Assembly: GCA_902781655.1 (NCBI GenBank)
Contig: CACZJZ010000005.1
Location: 56,020-120,019, forward strand
Direction: 5' to 3'
Length of the DNA stretch: 64,000 bases
Source of the DNA: an uncultured Lachnospiraceae bacterium
GTDB lineage: Bacteria; Bacillota; Clostridia; Lachnospirales; Lachnospiraceae
A program made the position numbers and the translations under genes. Position 1 is the stretch's first letter. Every line of letters starts with the position of its first letter. The notes beneath the pieces were generated by a model. The model was given only the letters and a program-made list of their open reading frames with translations. It ran no database searches and had not been told where the DNA came from. Positions 26,899 to 35,705 of the stretch are shown here, in pieces.

Positions 26899-28473
26899 TC
26901 ACAGAGCCATAATTTCCGTCTGCAGTTCTTTTCTCCGGTCCCCGAGGAGCAGCAGCCTGTGGTAATGGAAGTATGCGTCGCACCCGCACTCATTCACAAA
27001 CTTGAGGCTGTAGAATCCGCCCGTCAGTTCCGTCAGGAAGAGGACCATCTCCTGCCCTTCCCCAAAGGTGTGTGCGAGATAATCGAGCGCGTTGGTAAGG
27101 TGCTCCCGCGTTCCGGCCGACGCTTTCGTCCGCTGCGCCTCTCTGTCCGCGAACCATTCCCGGATTGCGTCAAAATCTTTTCTTCCCTGGACCCCGAGAT
27201 CATGCAGCAATGTCTGCTCCGCGGCGATGGCGAGCCGCTCCGTGTGTTCGTTCTCCCGCGGCAGGAGTCCTGCTGCCGCCATGTGCTCAAGGCGGCGCGT
27301 CCGTTCCTCCATCACCAGCTTCAGCGCTGCAGCTGCATCGGCTTTTGCCGCCTGATGCGCGGTCTCCTGCTCATTCTTGCCGGTTTCCGCTCCGTGCTGC
27401 TCTTCTCCCCTTGTCTGCGTTGCCTCCGTCCTGACTTTCCTGAGGTCCTCGAAAAGCTTCTGCTGCACCGAGCGGTCCTCCGCGTACTGCCTGAATTCTC
27501 CATTCAGCGTGTCGGTCAGCAGCGACAATACCGAAAGCTTCTCATCAAAGGGAGCCTGCGCCAGCTCAGCCCGTTTTTCCTCCGCCGCCCGGTCCTCCCG
27601 GAGCGAGCCGTCCAGAATCCGCGGGATCTGATAGACCGTGCGGTACTTGTTCCAAAGCGCGTAATAAGTGGCAAAGCCCTCCGCGATCTCCGGATCCTGC
27701 AGATACTGGAGAGCAAGCTCCTGCGTCACCGGCTTTCCGATCTTCTCGTACACCCTTATGATGCGGGAGAGATCCTCCCAGCCTCTCGCCGTGACAAAAT
27801 ACCGGTCCTCCGCCTCGTTCCGGATGCGGTAGAAATGATCCTTCCGGATGTCCAGATAGCCCGGAATCGATCCATGCACGCCCTGCCTGCGGGCATATTC
27901 CTTCCACACGCCGTAATCCACGTCGATATCGATCCGCTTCACGCGGTCAAGAGTCACGATATCAAAATCCCGCACGGACTTGTTGTACTGCGGCGGATTC
28001 CCGGCTGTTACAATGAGAAATCCGTCCGGCACACGGTGCGTCCCGAATGTCTTGTACTGCAGAAACTGCAGCATCGTCGGCGCGAGCGTCTCCGAGACGC
28101 AGTTGATCTCGTCGAGAAACAATATCCCCTCCTGAATGCCGCTCCGCTCGATCTGATCGTAAACCGAGGCGATGATCTCGCTCATGGTGTACTCCGTGAC
28201 CTGGTATTCCTTCCCGCCATAATTCCGCCGGCTGATATATGGCAGTCCGATCGCGCTCTGTCTCGTGTGATGCGTGATCGTGTAGGAGACCAGATTGATA
28301 TGTGCCTCCTGCGCTACCTGCTCCATGATGGCCGTCTTGCCGATGCCGGGCGGCCCCATCAGAAGAATCGGTCTCTGCCGCTCCGTAGGAATGGCATACT
28401 CGCCGGTTTCGTCGCGGGTGAGATATGCCTCGATCGTATTCAAAATCTCCTGTTTTGCCTGCCCGATATTCAT
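26899..28473 (-). CDS. MoxR-type AAA+ ATPase
   Basis: 524 residues. AAA+ module at about 1-290: Walker A GPPGIGKT (40-47), Walker B GILFLDEIN (116-124), sensor region FLIVTAGNPPQYNKS, arginine-finger region FDIVTLDRVKRIDID. The C-terminal 230 residues are helical and charged (DEKLSVLSLLTDTLNGEFR, long Glu/Ala/Arg stretches) with no recognised domain. MoxR ATPases act as chaperones that remodel partners together with VWA proteins, and the gene directly upstream encodes one. Third gene of the LRR/VWA/MoxR unit. Confidence 0.9.
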   Translation of the reverse strand: MNIGQAKQEILNTIEAYLTRDETGEYAIPTERQRPILLMGPPGIGKTAIMEQVAQEAHINLVSYTITHHTRQSAIGLPYISRRNYGGKEYQVTEYTMSEIIASVYDQIERSGIQEGILFLDEINCVSETLAPTMLQFLQYKTFGTHRVPDGFLIVTAGNPPQYNKSVRDFDIVTLDRVKRIDIDVDYGVWKEYARRQGVHGSIPGYLDIRKDHFYRIRNEAEDRYFVTARGWEDLSRIIRVYEKIGKPVTQELALQYLQDPEIAEGFATYYALWNKYRTVYQIPRILDGSLREDRAAEEKRAELAQAPFDEKLSVLSLLTDTLNGEFRQYAEDRSVQQKLFEDLRKVRTEATQTRGEEQHGAETGKNEQETAHQAAKADAAAALKLVMEERTRRLEHMAAAGLLPRENEHTERLAIAAEQTLLHDLGVQGRKDFDAIREWFADREAQRTKASAGTREHLTNALDYLAHTFGEGQEMVLFLTELTGGFYSLKFVNECGCDAYFHYHRLLLLGDRRKELQTEIMAL

Positions 28474-28533
28474 GTCATCTGTCCTTTACCGCTGCGCCGC
28501 CCTGCCCTGCGTAAACGCAGCAAAACTCATCCC

Positions 28534-30006
28534 TCACAGAAATATTTTGACTGCCCAGTCCGGCACCTTGTCCGCCGAGCTGTCCGAACCCGGCAGGAAG
28601 ACAAAGGCCGTCTCGTATGGCGTCGGATGCTGCGGGTAGATGCCGTAACCATCCGTGAAATAGAGCAGCCCTCTGAGATTGCGCAGCGCGCCCTTTCTGC
28701 GCAGTTCCTCCACATATTGAAAGACCGGCCGGTAATCGGTGCCGAACCCTCCGCTCACCGTGAATCCTTCCGCATACCGCCGGATCTGCGCCATGTCAGT
28801 GATGACCTCGTCCCGCTGCACCCGGTCGTCGCACTCCAGGATGTGCAGATGAACCCGGTGAAAAAAGTTTTCCCCCGCAGCCAGCACACCCGCGATTTCG
28901 TCAAGAAAGAGCCGGACCAGCCGCGCCTGTGTGGAGCCGGAGGTGTCGATTGCGATCACCAGCTCGTCGATCCGCCTCGACTCCCGGAATTCATTCTCCT
29001 CGATGAGCGGCATGTTGCCGTACATCTCCATGCCAAAATAATACATTCCGTAGTCGAAGGAATCCGGATCGACCTGCGCCTCCTCGCGGAGCACCGTGTA
29101 TTTTTTCAGATACTCCGTGAGGGAAGTCCTGCGCCGCAGCGAGAACGACAGCACGCGGTCAAAATTTCCGGTTTCCGCCGAGGCGAGCCGGTTTGCCGTC
29201 ACCTCCGCCTCTACCTGCCGCGCGGTCTTCTCCCACTGTTCTTCCCGCCCGCTGCCCCGCTGCACCGCAATATCCGGCTGTTTCAGCGCCGGCTTATCTG
29301 CTTCCGTCTTTTGCTGCTGAGGCCGCTCCCAGAACTGGTGATCGTCAACCTCAAACTCCGCCCGCAGCTTTTCAAATAGCTCCGCCTTTTCTTCCGTTTG
29401 AAACGGCCTGTGCCGCGTGATATCCTCCGTCTCCTCTCCTGCGGCGCCTGCCGTCTTTCCGGTCGCTGCCCCGTATTCCTCCAGAACATGCCTCGCACGG
29501 GTCCATGCCTCATCCGCCTCTTCCTTCGTCATCAGAAAATGCGCATCAAAATAATGATAGATCTTCTCCGCGGTCAGAACGCCAAGCTCCCCATGGAGCT
29601 TCTCATATGTCTGCTGCCTCAGATCGGACGAACTCCGCCGCAGACACGGATAGTCCAGCGAGTCCACCACCGACTCGGCCGCGATATCGGACGCGAGATC
29701 CCACAGCGCCGTCTCCTCATGCTCCGGAGACGCCGCGCCAAACATATGGCGGAACAGACAATGCATCAGCATGTGAAGATAGGCCCTGTTGATGCGAAGC
29801 GGCTGCTCGAGATAGGTCTGTGTGAGAAAGGTCGGATTGAAGCGGATCGCCGCCGCATCCGTACCAACCGTGTGAGTCGATAAATCCATCTGATAGGACA
29901 GACTTCCGAGCGCCGGTCCGAGAAACCGCATTTCCAGCAAAATCTCCGTCCGGGAGGCCTCGAGGACTTTTCGCCCGAGTTCATTCAGTTTCTCCCGCTG
30001 CTCCAT
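28534..30006 (-). CDS. VWA-like protein with degenerate metallopeptidase domain (DUF2201-like)
   Basis: 490 residues. The N-terminal domain resembles the metallopeptidase-like region of DUF2201 proteins, but the expected HExxH reads HMLMH (78-82), so the catalytic Glu is absent. A charged middle region follows, then a VWA-like domain with a MIDAS: DTSGS in ELVIAIDTSGSTQ, a Thr in GFGTDY, and TDG in LLYFTDGYG. Such proteins pair with MoxR ATPases. GGAGG 9 nt upstream supports the ATG at 30006; a longer frame starts with eight arginines and has no good ribosome-binding site. 60 nt upstream of the MoxR gene. Confidence 0.87.
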   Translation of the reverse strand: MEQREKLNELGRKVLEASRTEILLEMRFLGPALGSLSYQMDLSTHTVGTDAAAIRFNPTFLTQTYLEQPLRINRAYLHMLMHCLFRHMFGAASPEHEETALWDLASDIAAESVVDSLDYPCLRRSSSDLRQQTYEKLHGELGVLTAEKIYHYFDAHFLMTKEEADEAWTRARHVLEEYGAATGKTAGAAGEETEDITRHRPFQTEEKAELFEKLRAEFEVDDHQFWERPQQQKTEADKPALKQPDIAVQRGSGREEQWEKTARQVEAEVTANRLASAETGNFDRVLSFSLRRRTSLTEYLKKYTVLREEAQVDPDSFDYGMYYFGMEMYGNMPLIEENEFRESRRIDELVIAIDTSGSTQARLVRLFLDEIAGVLAAGENFFHRVHLHILECDDRVQRDEVITDMAQIRRYAEGFTVSGGFGTDYRPVFQYVEELRRKGALRNLRGLLYFTDGYGIYPQHPTPYETAFVFLPGSDSSADKVPDWAVKIFL

Positions 30007-30048
30007 CGGCCGCGCCCTCCTGCGCCTCCTGCGGCGCCTCATTTCCGC

Positions 30049-30990
30049 TCACAGCACAAACTCCATCCCCCCGGCATTCCGTTCCCTTCGCCCGGCGCCT
30101 CCTGCCTCCAGCAGCGCCGCGCAAAGCGCCGGATCCTTCCTCTCCGAGGCGACGCGCAGCGCATCCTCCACATACGCCGGACAGTCCGTCCGGACGAGTC
30201 CCTCACGCTTAAGAAACCCTGCGAGCTCCGCGGCGGTCAATTCGGCGAGCACCGGCTCCCCCGGCGCGGGCGCAGCAGGGTCCGGCTCCGCGGCGACCGC
30301 CGCCGCACGCAGATCCATCGCATGCTCCTCCGTGCGCGTGAGCACCTTCCCTCCGGCCAGCCACAGCAATACATCCCGCGTGCGCTCCTGCAGGAACAAT
30401 TCGTATTTTGCCCTCGCAGCCGGAGACAGTCCTTCCGGATACAACAGCCGTCCTAACGCCACCTTCGCGCCGGTGATGACATTGTCCACCGCTGCGCCCT
30501 CGAACAGCGAGTCATACTCCCGCAGCCGGATCTCCCGCCGCTTCACCGTCTCCCGATATCCCATCCCCGATCCGCGAATGTCAAAATTGATCTGCCGCGC
30601 CATCGTATTCTCTTCCGCGATACTGACAAAACTGGGAAACACCAGCAGCAGCTCACGGCCACTTCCTCCTGCCTGCCCCGCCTCCCGGATATGAATCCGG
30701 AAAATCATCTCCGCGTCAGAATCCCCGAGCAGATCCCGTATGATGGAAAAAGAACCGTGCCAGACCGTAACGTCAATGAGCCGGAGCGACGTGCACTCCC
30801 GGATCGCGCCGCCGTCATAATCCATGACCGAATCCGACAGCCGCAGCGTCTCCAGATTCCGGCACCGGTAAAAAGCGAAACTCCCGATCCGCCGCACCCG
30901 GTCCGACAGCGTGATCTCCGCCAGATCATCCCTGCCGTCAAACCCATGCGCCGCCACCGACTCCTGATCCACAACCACACATTGTTTCAT
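30049..30990 (-). CDS. BspA-type leucine-rich-repeat protein
   Basis: 313 residues, no signal peptide, so cytoplasmic. Residues about 1-75 carry LRR_5-like repeats (LAEITLSDRVRRIGSFAFYRCRNLE... then LETLRLSDSV and IRECTSLRLIDV), a protein-recognition fold. The remaining 230 residues are mixed and unassigned (FDIRGSGMGYRETVKRREI; an Ala/Pro-rich linker; LTAAELAGFLKREGLV near the end). GAGGTGG lies just before the ATG. First gene of the LRR/VWA/MoxR unit, likely the target-recognition or adaptor component (inference). Confidence 0.8.
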   Translation of the reverse strand: MKQCVVVDQESVAAHGFDGRDDLAEITLSDRVRRIGSFAFYRCRNLETLRLSDSVMDYDGGAIRECTSLRLIDVTVWHGSFSIIRDLLGDSDAEMIFRIHIREAGQAGGSGRELLLVFPSFVSIAEENTMARQINFDIRGSGMGYRETVKRREIRLREYDSLFEGAAVDNVITGAKVALGRLLYPEGLSPAARAKYELFLQERTRDVLLWLAGGKVLTRTEEHAMDLRAAAVAAEPDPAAPAPGEPVLAELTAAELAGFLKREGLVRTDCPAYVEDALRVASERKDPALCAALLEAGGAGRRERNAGGMEFVL

Positions 30991-31001
30991 GCCACCTCTT
31001 T

Positions 31002-31066
31002 GTCCCTAACGAGTTTAGCTTGTTCGGGACAAAAATTGTCCCGAACAAGCTAAACTCGTTAGGGAC
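31002..31066. repeat. Dispersed hairpin repeat, copies D1 and D2, head to head
   Basis: Two copies in opposite orientation (31002-31030 and 31038-31066) separated by 7 nt, so the whole block is itself a perfect large inverted repeat. Each unit has arms GTCCCTAACGAG and CTTGTTCGGGAC with a short TTTAG loop. It starts 12 nt upstream of the LRR gene start and 14 nt after the ABC exporter stop; a terminator for the exporter operon is possible. Confidence 0.9.
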
Positions 31067-31079
31067 AATTTTCCACGCC

Positions 31080-32912
31080 TCACACCATATCCGCAGCCAT
31101 GTCCTCGTACTGTCTGGAGTACAGGTTCCAGTAATATCCCTTCTTTGCCATCAGTTCCCGGTGTGTGCCGCGCTCGATGATTTTGCCCTCATGCACAACC
31201 AGGATCACGTCCGCATCGACGACGGTCGACAGGCGATGGGCGATCATGAAGGAGGTGCGGCCCTGGATCACCGTTTTGATCGCGTCCTGTATCTTCTTCT
31301 CCGTCACGGTGTCGATCGACGCCGTTGCCTCGTCCAGAACGAGAATGCGCGGATCTGACAGAATCGCGCGGGCAAAGGAGAGAAGCTGTTTCTCTCCGGT
31401 TGAGAGCATGTCCCCGCCCTCGCCGACTTCCGCATCGAGTCCGCCCATTTTGCGGACGACATCCTCCGCCGAAACAAGCCGCAGCGCGCGGCCGATCTCC
31501 TCATCGGAAGCATCCGGCTTGCCGTAGCGGAGGTTGTCACGCACTGTGCCGGAAAACAGGTGCGGCGTCTGCAGCACGTATCCGATGTTGGAATGCAGCC
31601 ACAGCTGCGAGCGCTCCCGCGCGTCCCGCCCGTCGATCAGCACCTGCCCCGCGGTGGGTTCGAAGAAGCGGCAGACCAGATTCACCAGCGTGGACTTGCC
31701 GGCGCCCGTCTCTCCCACGATGGCGACGTTCGTCCCCTGCGGCACCTTCAGATTGAAGTGGGAGAGCACATATTCATCGCCGTCCGGGTACCGGAACGAG
31801 ACATCCCGGAACTCCACGTCGCCGTACAAGGGCTCCCAGTTCTCCTTCTTTGGCTGGAACGTGTCACCGTATTTTGCAATCACCTCCGGCGTGTCCGCGA
31901 CATCCGACTCCGTGTGCAGCAGCCGCGTCAGACGCTCGATATTTACCTGAATCGCAATGAGCGCCGAGATCGTGTTGATGATGTTCTGGATCGGGTCCAT
32001 CATGCCGACCGCATAGGACATGAAGACCGACAGCGTGCCGATCTGCAGCAGTCCCTCCTCCGTCAGCCTGCCGCCCTTCCACAGCACGATGGCAAGCGCA
32101 AACATGCTCATCATCGTCACCAGGGACGTGAACAGCGCGGAGTAATGCGTTGCGTGCACCGAGGTCGCCCGCATATCCTCCGTATCCCTGTCAAAATCCG
32201 TGTTGATCCGGTTTTCAATCCCCAGCGTCTTGATCTGTCTTGCGCCGGTGATGCCCTCGTTGAAATTACCCGTGATCGTCGAGTTGATCTCGCGGATGCG
32301 GCGGTTCAGCACCACCAGATGCTTCTGAAAATAAGTGATGATGACCACGGCAATCGGCACGAGCAGAAGAATGTAGAGAGCGAGCCTTGCGTTGAGCAGC
32401 AGCATCATGACCAGAATGCTGACAAGATACGAGCCGTTCCAGACAAGGTCCATCATCCGCCAGGCGCAAAGTTCACCGATTTTGCCGGAATCGCTCATCA
32501 CCCGCGCGTGAATGTAGCCTACGTTGTTCTGGTTGAAGTAAGAGAAGGACAGCGTCTGCAAATGGTTAAAGGACGCATTCCTGAGGTCCCTGTCCACCCC
32601 CATCTCGACCTTGCCGCACCAATACGTCGTGACAAAATTGTCGGCGACCTGCGCGGTCAGTACCAGCGCGTACAGCAGGATGAAGGCTCCCAGCGTGTCG
32701 AGCGTCTTCCCCGCCACAAAGTGGTTCAGCGCATAGCGGTTGAACAGCGGGTAGACGGAATCGATGAGACTGCTCCCGATGCCGAGGAGAATCATCAGCA
32801 TCATCCTCGTCCTGTACGGCCGTATATATGGAAGAATCTTCGGGATGCCGAAGAACGGCAGCTTCACCCCGAGATCACTGTCTTTATTTGTATGCGTTGT
32901 ATTCTCTGCCAT
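31080..32912 (-). CDS. ABC exporter half-transporter, consensus-site subunit
   Basis: 610 residues: six-helix membrane domain (about 40-320) then a nucleotide-binding domain. Walker A GETGAGKST, Walker B ILVLDEATASID (catalytic Glu present), H-loop MIAHRLST. The signature is LSTGEKQLL rather than LSGGQ. Together with the neighbouring subunit, whose Walker B ends in Asp, this looks like an asymmetric heterodimeric multidrug or lipid exporter of the BmrCD/TM287-288 type. ATG at 32912 with GGGAAGGG upstream; the longer TTG start overlaps that site. Confidence 0.93.
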   Translation of the reverse strand: MAENTTHTNKDSDLGVKLPFFGIPKILPYIRPYRTRMMLMILLGIGSSLIDSVYPLFNRYALNHFVAGKTLDTLGAFILLYALVLTAQVADNFVTTYWCGKVEMGVDRDLRNASFNHLQTLSFSYFNQNNVGYIHARVMSDSGKIGELCAWRMMDLVWNGSYLVSILVMMLLLNARLALYILLLVPIAVVIITYFQKHLVVLNRRIREINSTITGNFNEGITGARQIKTLGIENRINTDFDRDTEDMRATSVHATHYSALFTSLVTMMSMFALAIVLWKGGRLTEEGLLQIGTLSVFMSYAVGMMDPIQNIINTISALIAIQVNIERLTRLLHTESDVADTPEVIAKYGDTFQPKKENWEPLYGDVEFRDVSFRYPDGDEYVLSHFNLKVPQGTNVAIVGETGAGKSTLVNLVCRFFEPTAGQVLIDGRDARERSQLWLHSNIGYVLQTPHLFSGTVRDNLRYGKPDASDEEIGRALRLVSAEDVVRKMGGLDAEVGEGGDMLSTGEKQLLSFARAILSDPRILVLDEATASIDTVTEKKIQDAIKTVIQGRTSFMIAHRLSTVVDADVILVVHEGKIIERGTHRELMAKKGYYWNLYSRQYEDMAADMV

Positions 32913-32998
32913 AACCCTTCCCCATTGCAAAATCTGACATCACTTCCAGCCTGCAACATGGCTTCTGGCTCGTCGCCTTCGCAAAAACCAGCGCCGCG

Positions 32999-34924
32999 TC
33001 ACGCCGTTGCGCCGGACCGCTGGAGATCATAGATTTTCCGATAAATTCCGTTCTTCTCCAGAAGCGCCTCGTTCGTTCCCTGCTCAGCGACGCTTCCCTT
33101 GTCGAGCACAATGATCTGATCCGCCTGCATCAGCGTCGTAATGCGGTGTGCGATCAGAATGACCGTCGACCCGCCCGTGTACCCGGCGAGCGCATGTCGG
33201 ATCTTCGCGTCCGTCTCCGCATCCACGGCGGAAAGAGAGTCGTCGAAAATCATGATCGGCGGCTTCCGGATCAGCATCTGCGCAATCGCGGTGCGCTGCT
33301 TCTGTCCGCCCGACAGCGTGACGCCGCGCTCCCCCACCGCGGTCTCATACCGCTCCGTGAAATGCTCCACAGTCTCGTCAAGACTGGCCACGCGCGCCGC
33401 CGCCCGGATATCCGTTTCCTGCGCGCCGTTTTCCGCGATCGCGATGTTCTCCCCAAGCGTCCTGGAGAAAAGATACGGCTCCTGCAGTACCATGCCGATG
33501 CTGCCGCGGAGCGTCTCCAGATCGATGTCTGCGATATTCTTGCCCCCGATCGTGATCTGTCCGCAGCCCTCCGGCAGCTCATACAGCCGGTCGAGCAGGT
33601 ACATCAGCGTCGACTTGCCGGACCCGGTGCCTCCCAGAATGCCGATCGTCGTTCCCTTCTTCACGGTAAAAGATACATCCCGCAGCACCTCCGGCGCGTC
33701 CGGATTCTGCGGATTCTGATAATGGAAGGAGACATGGTCAAAACAAATGTCGCCGGAGATCAGGGTATCCTCCGCCCTGTTCTCCCCTGCGATGTCACCA
33801 TCCTCCTGGTAGAACGCGTACCGCTCTGTCGGAGAATTCATAATGTAGCGGATTCGGTCGATCGAGATGCCCGCCTTGGACATCTCCGAGATCACGCGGC
33901 CAAGGCCGCGGACCGGCCAGGTCAGCATGGAATTGTAGGTAAAGAACGCGATGAATTCGCCGGCGGACAGCTTTCCGTCGACGCAGAGCACGGCGCCGAA
34001 TACCATCACCACCAGAATCTGAAGCCCCGTGATGAGATCGCCGGAGACCCAGAAGGCGGACAGCAGCCGCATCAGACGGACCCACATCTTTGTATACTCA
34101 TCGTTCTTCTGCTCAAAGCGCTCCCGCTCGTATGCCTCCCTGCCGAACGCGCGCACCACACGCACGCCGGTCAGATTCTCCTGCGCGATGGCGGACAGCT
34201 TACCCTCCTCCACATCGGCGCGCTCAAAGGCACTGCCAATCCGGTTGTGGAAGAACAAGGAGTACAGGACAATGATCGGAATGAATACAAACGCCGCCAG
34301 CGTGAGCTGACGGTTGATACCCGCCATAAACGACAGCGCAAAGACAATCAGAATGATGATCCGCAGAAGCTGCGTGAGCTGCTCCGAGACAAACCGACGC
34401 ACCGTGTCGACATCGGACGTGCAGCGCTGAATGATATCTCCCGTGTGATTCTCGTTGTACCATGCGAATGGCAGATGGATAATATGATCAAAGAGCCGGT
34501 TCCGCATCCGCTGCACCAGCTTCTCCGAACCCATGGAATCAAACAGATTGGTGAAATACCGGCACACCGCAGCGAGCACCGCGATGGCCGCCACCGCGAG
34601 CGCCACAACGCCGAGGTGCGCGTGCAGATACGCCGTGCCGCCAAGCCACCGGTCCACCAGCAGATTCAGCGCTGCCGGCAGGTCCGACGTCTTATCCCCG
34701 ATGATCGAATCCACCATGTAGCCGATGATCTTCGGTGCAGTCATATCCAGAAATGACACACACATGGAAAAGAACACGCACAAAATAAAATAATGCAGCG
34801 CACCGCGCAGAAAATAGAACACCAGGCCGGATTTTGACGGAAAGCGCTCCGAAGGCTTCTGCGGACGGACCCCCCTGCGGTCGTCGATCTGCCTCTTGGT
34901 TTCATCGATGATCTTCGTTTTCAT
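32999..34924 (-). CDS. ABC exporter half-transporter, degenerate-site subunit
   Basis: 641 residues: six helices (about 30-330) with the usual long cytoplasmic loops, then the ATPase domain. Walker A GGTGSGKST, signature LSGGQKQR, Walker B MIFDDSLSAVD, where Asp replaces the catalytic Glu. That loss is typical for one partner of heterodimeric exporters. GGGGTG precedes the ATG. It is 86 nt upstream of its partner gene and 46 nt downstream of folT with no clear terminator between, so it may be read from the folT promoter. Confidence 0.93.
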   Translation of the reverse strand: MKTKIIDETKRQIDDRRGVRPQKPSERFPSKSGLVFYFLRGALHYFILCVFFSMCVSFLDMTAPKIIGYMVDSIIGDKTSDLPAALNLLVDRWLGGTAYLHAHLGVVALAVAAIAVLAAVCRYFTNLFDSMGSEKLVQRMRNRLFDHIIHLPFAWYNENHTGDIIQRCTSDVDTVRRFVSEQLTQLLRIIILIVFALSFMAGINRQLTLAAFVFIPIIVLYSLFFHNRIGSAFERADVEEGKLSAIAQENLTGVRVVRAFGREAYERERFEQKNDEYTKMWVRLMRLLSAFWVSGDLITGLQILVVMVFGAVLCVDGKLSAGEFIAFFTYNSMLTWPVRGLGRVISEMSKAGISIDRIRYIMNSPTERYAFYQEDGDIAGENRAEDTLISGDICFDHVSFHYQNPQNPDAPEVLRDVSFTVKKGTTIGILGGTGSGKSTLMYLLDRLYELPEGCGQITIGGKNIADIDLETLRGSIGMVLQEPYLFSRTLGENIAIAENGAQETDIRAAARVASLDETVEHFTERYETAVGERGVTLSGGQKQRTAIAQMLIRKPPIMIFDDSLSAVDAETDAKIRHALAGYTGGSTVILIAHRITTLMQADQIIVLDKGSVAEQGTNEALLEKNGIYRKIYDLQRSGATA

Positions 34925-34970
34925 AATTCACCCCATGCCGCGCTTTTTGCGGCAGCTATCTCAGCCAAAA

Positions 34971-35645
34971 TCAGCTCTGCCCCCTGCGAAGTTCCGGCTG
35001 AATCGTCCGGCTGACCGCCTGCAGCACAAGCCAGAGAAGAATCGTGTCAAGCGGCAGCTGAATCAGATTGGAAATGATGCGCGGTGGCAGCAGAGCGAGA
35101 AATCCCTTCCCATACAGCATGTTCAGCCAGACTGTATTGAGTCCGACGTTCACGAACGCCTTGACCAGCGCCTCTGCGGCCAGCAGACGCCAGAAACTCA
35201 GCTTCCTCCGGTAAAGAAAAAATCCGAAAATCGCCGCTCCGGCCATGGCGCTCAGCGTGAACCCCGGAAAAAACGCCCCATCGGGATTCAGCATATATTT
35301 GACGATATCCATGACCCCACCGAAGATCATGCCCGCCGCCGGACCGAACAGATAATCTATCATTACATTCGGAATCTCGCCGACACCGATCCGCATCGTC
35401 GGTCCCAGCCGGATTGTCCCGACATAAGACAAAATAATGGACAGCGCGCCCATCATGCCGCAGAAGATGACATTGCGGAGCCTTTTAAATTCCCGGAGAG
35501 ACGAACACCAGCAGCTTCCTGCCCCCGCCGCGTCATGACCTTCAGACACCGTGCGATGTCCTTCCGCTGCCGCGCCCAGCCCTGCCGTAGTCCAGGACTT
35601 CCTCTCTTCCGTCTTCTCGCAGTTAAATTGAAATCTTTCTTTCAT
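34971..35645 (-). CDS. folT: Folate ECF transporter S component
   Basis: 224-residue membrane protein that binds folates for the shared ECF energy module. Helical blocks NVIFCGMMGALSIILSYVG, GEIPNVMIDYLFGPAAGMIFGGVMDIVKYML and AGAAIFGFFLYRRKL match the FolT group. A 55-residue hydrophilic N-terminal extension is unusual. AGGAGG 10 nt upstream fixes the ATG at 35645; the longer frame runs through the riboswitch. Controlled by the tetrahydrofolate riboswitch upstream. Confidence 0.93.
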   Translation of the reverse strand: MKERFQFNCEKTEERKSWTTAGLGAAAEGHRTVSEGHDAAGAGSCWCSSLREFKRLRNVIFCGMMGALSIILSYVGTIRLGPTMRIGVGEIPNVMIDYLFGPAAGMIFGGVMDIVKYMLNPDGAFFPGFTLSAMAGAAIFGFFLYRRKLSFWRLLAAEALVKAFVNVGLNTVWLNMLYGKGFLALLPPRIISNLIQLPLDTILLWLVLQAVSRTIQPELRRGQS

Positions 35646-35651
35646 CGAAAA

Positions 35652-35687
35652 ACACCTCCTCTGCAAGCCGTACCGCACAGGAGGTAT
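35652..35687 (-). promoter_or_regulatory. Shine-Dalgarno-sequestering hairpin of the folT leader
   Basis: On the minus strand ATACCTCCT (35679-35687) can pair with AGGAGGTGT (35652-35660), which contains the folT ribosome-binding site. The stem lies directly after the riboswitch aptamer and would be its expression platform, acting on translation. Confidence 0.75.
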
Positions 35688-35705
35688 CTCATCGCACACC
35701 GTGCA

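Noticed and set aside
26959-29379. 806-codon plus-strand frame
   Set aside because: Antisense to the MoxR and VWA genes, which have intact ATPase and MIDAS motifs and good ribosome-binding sites.
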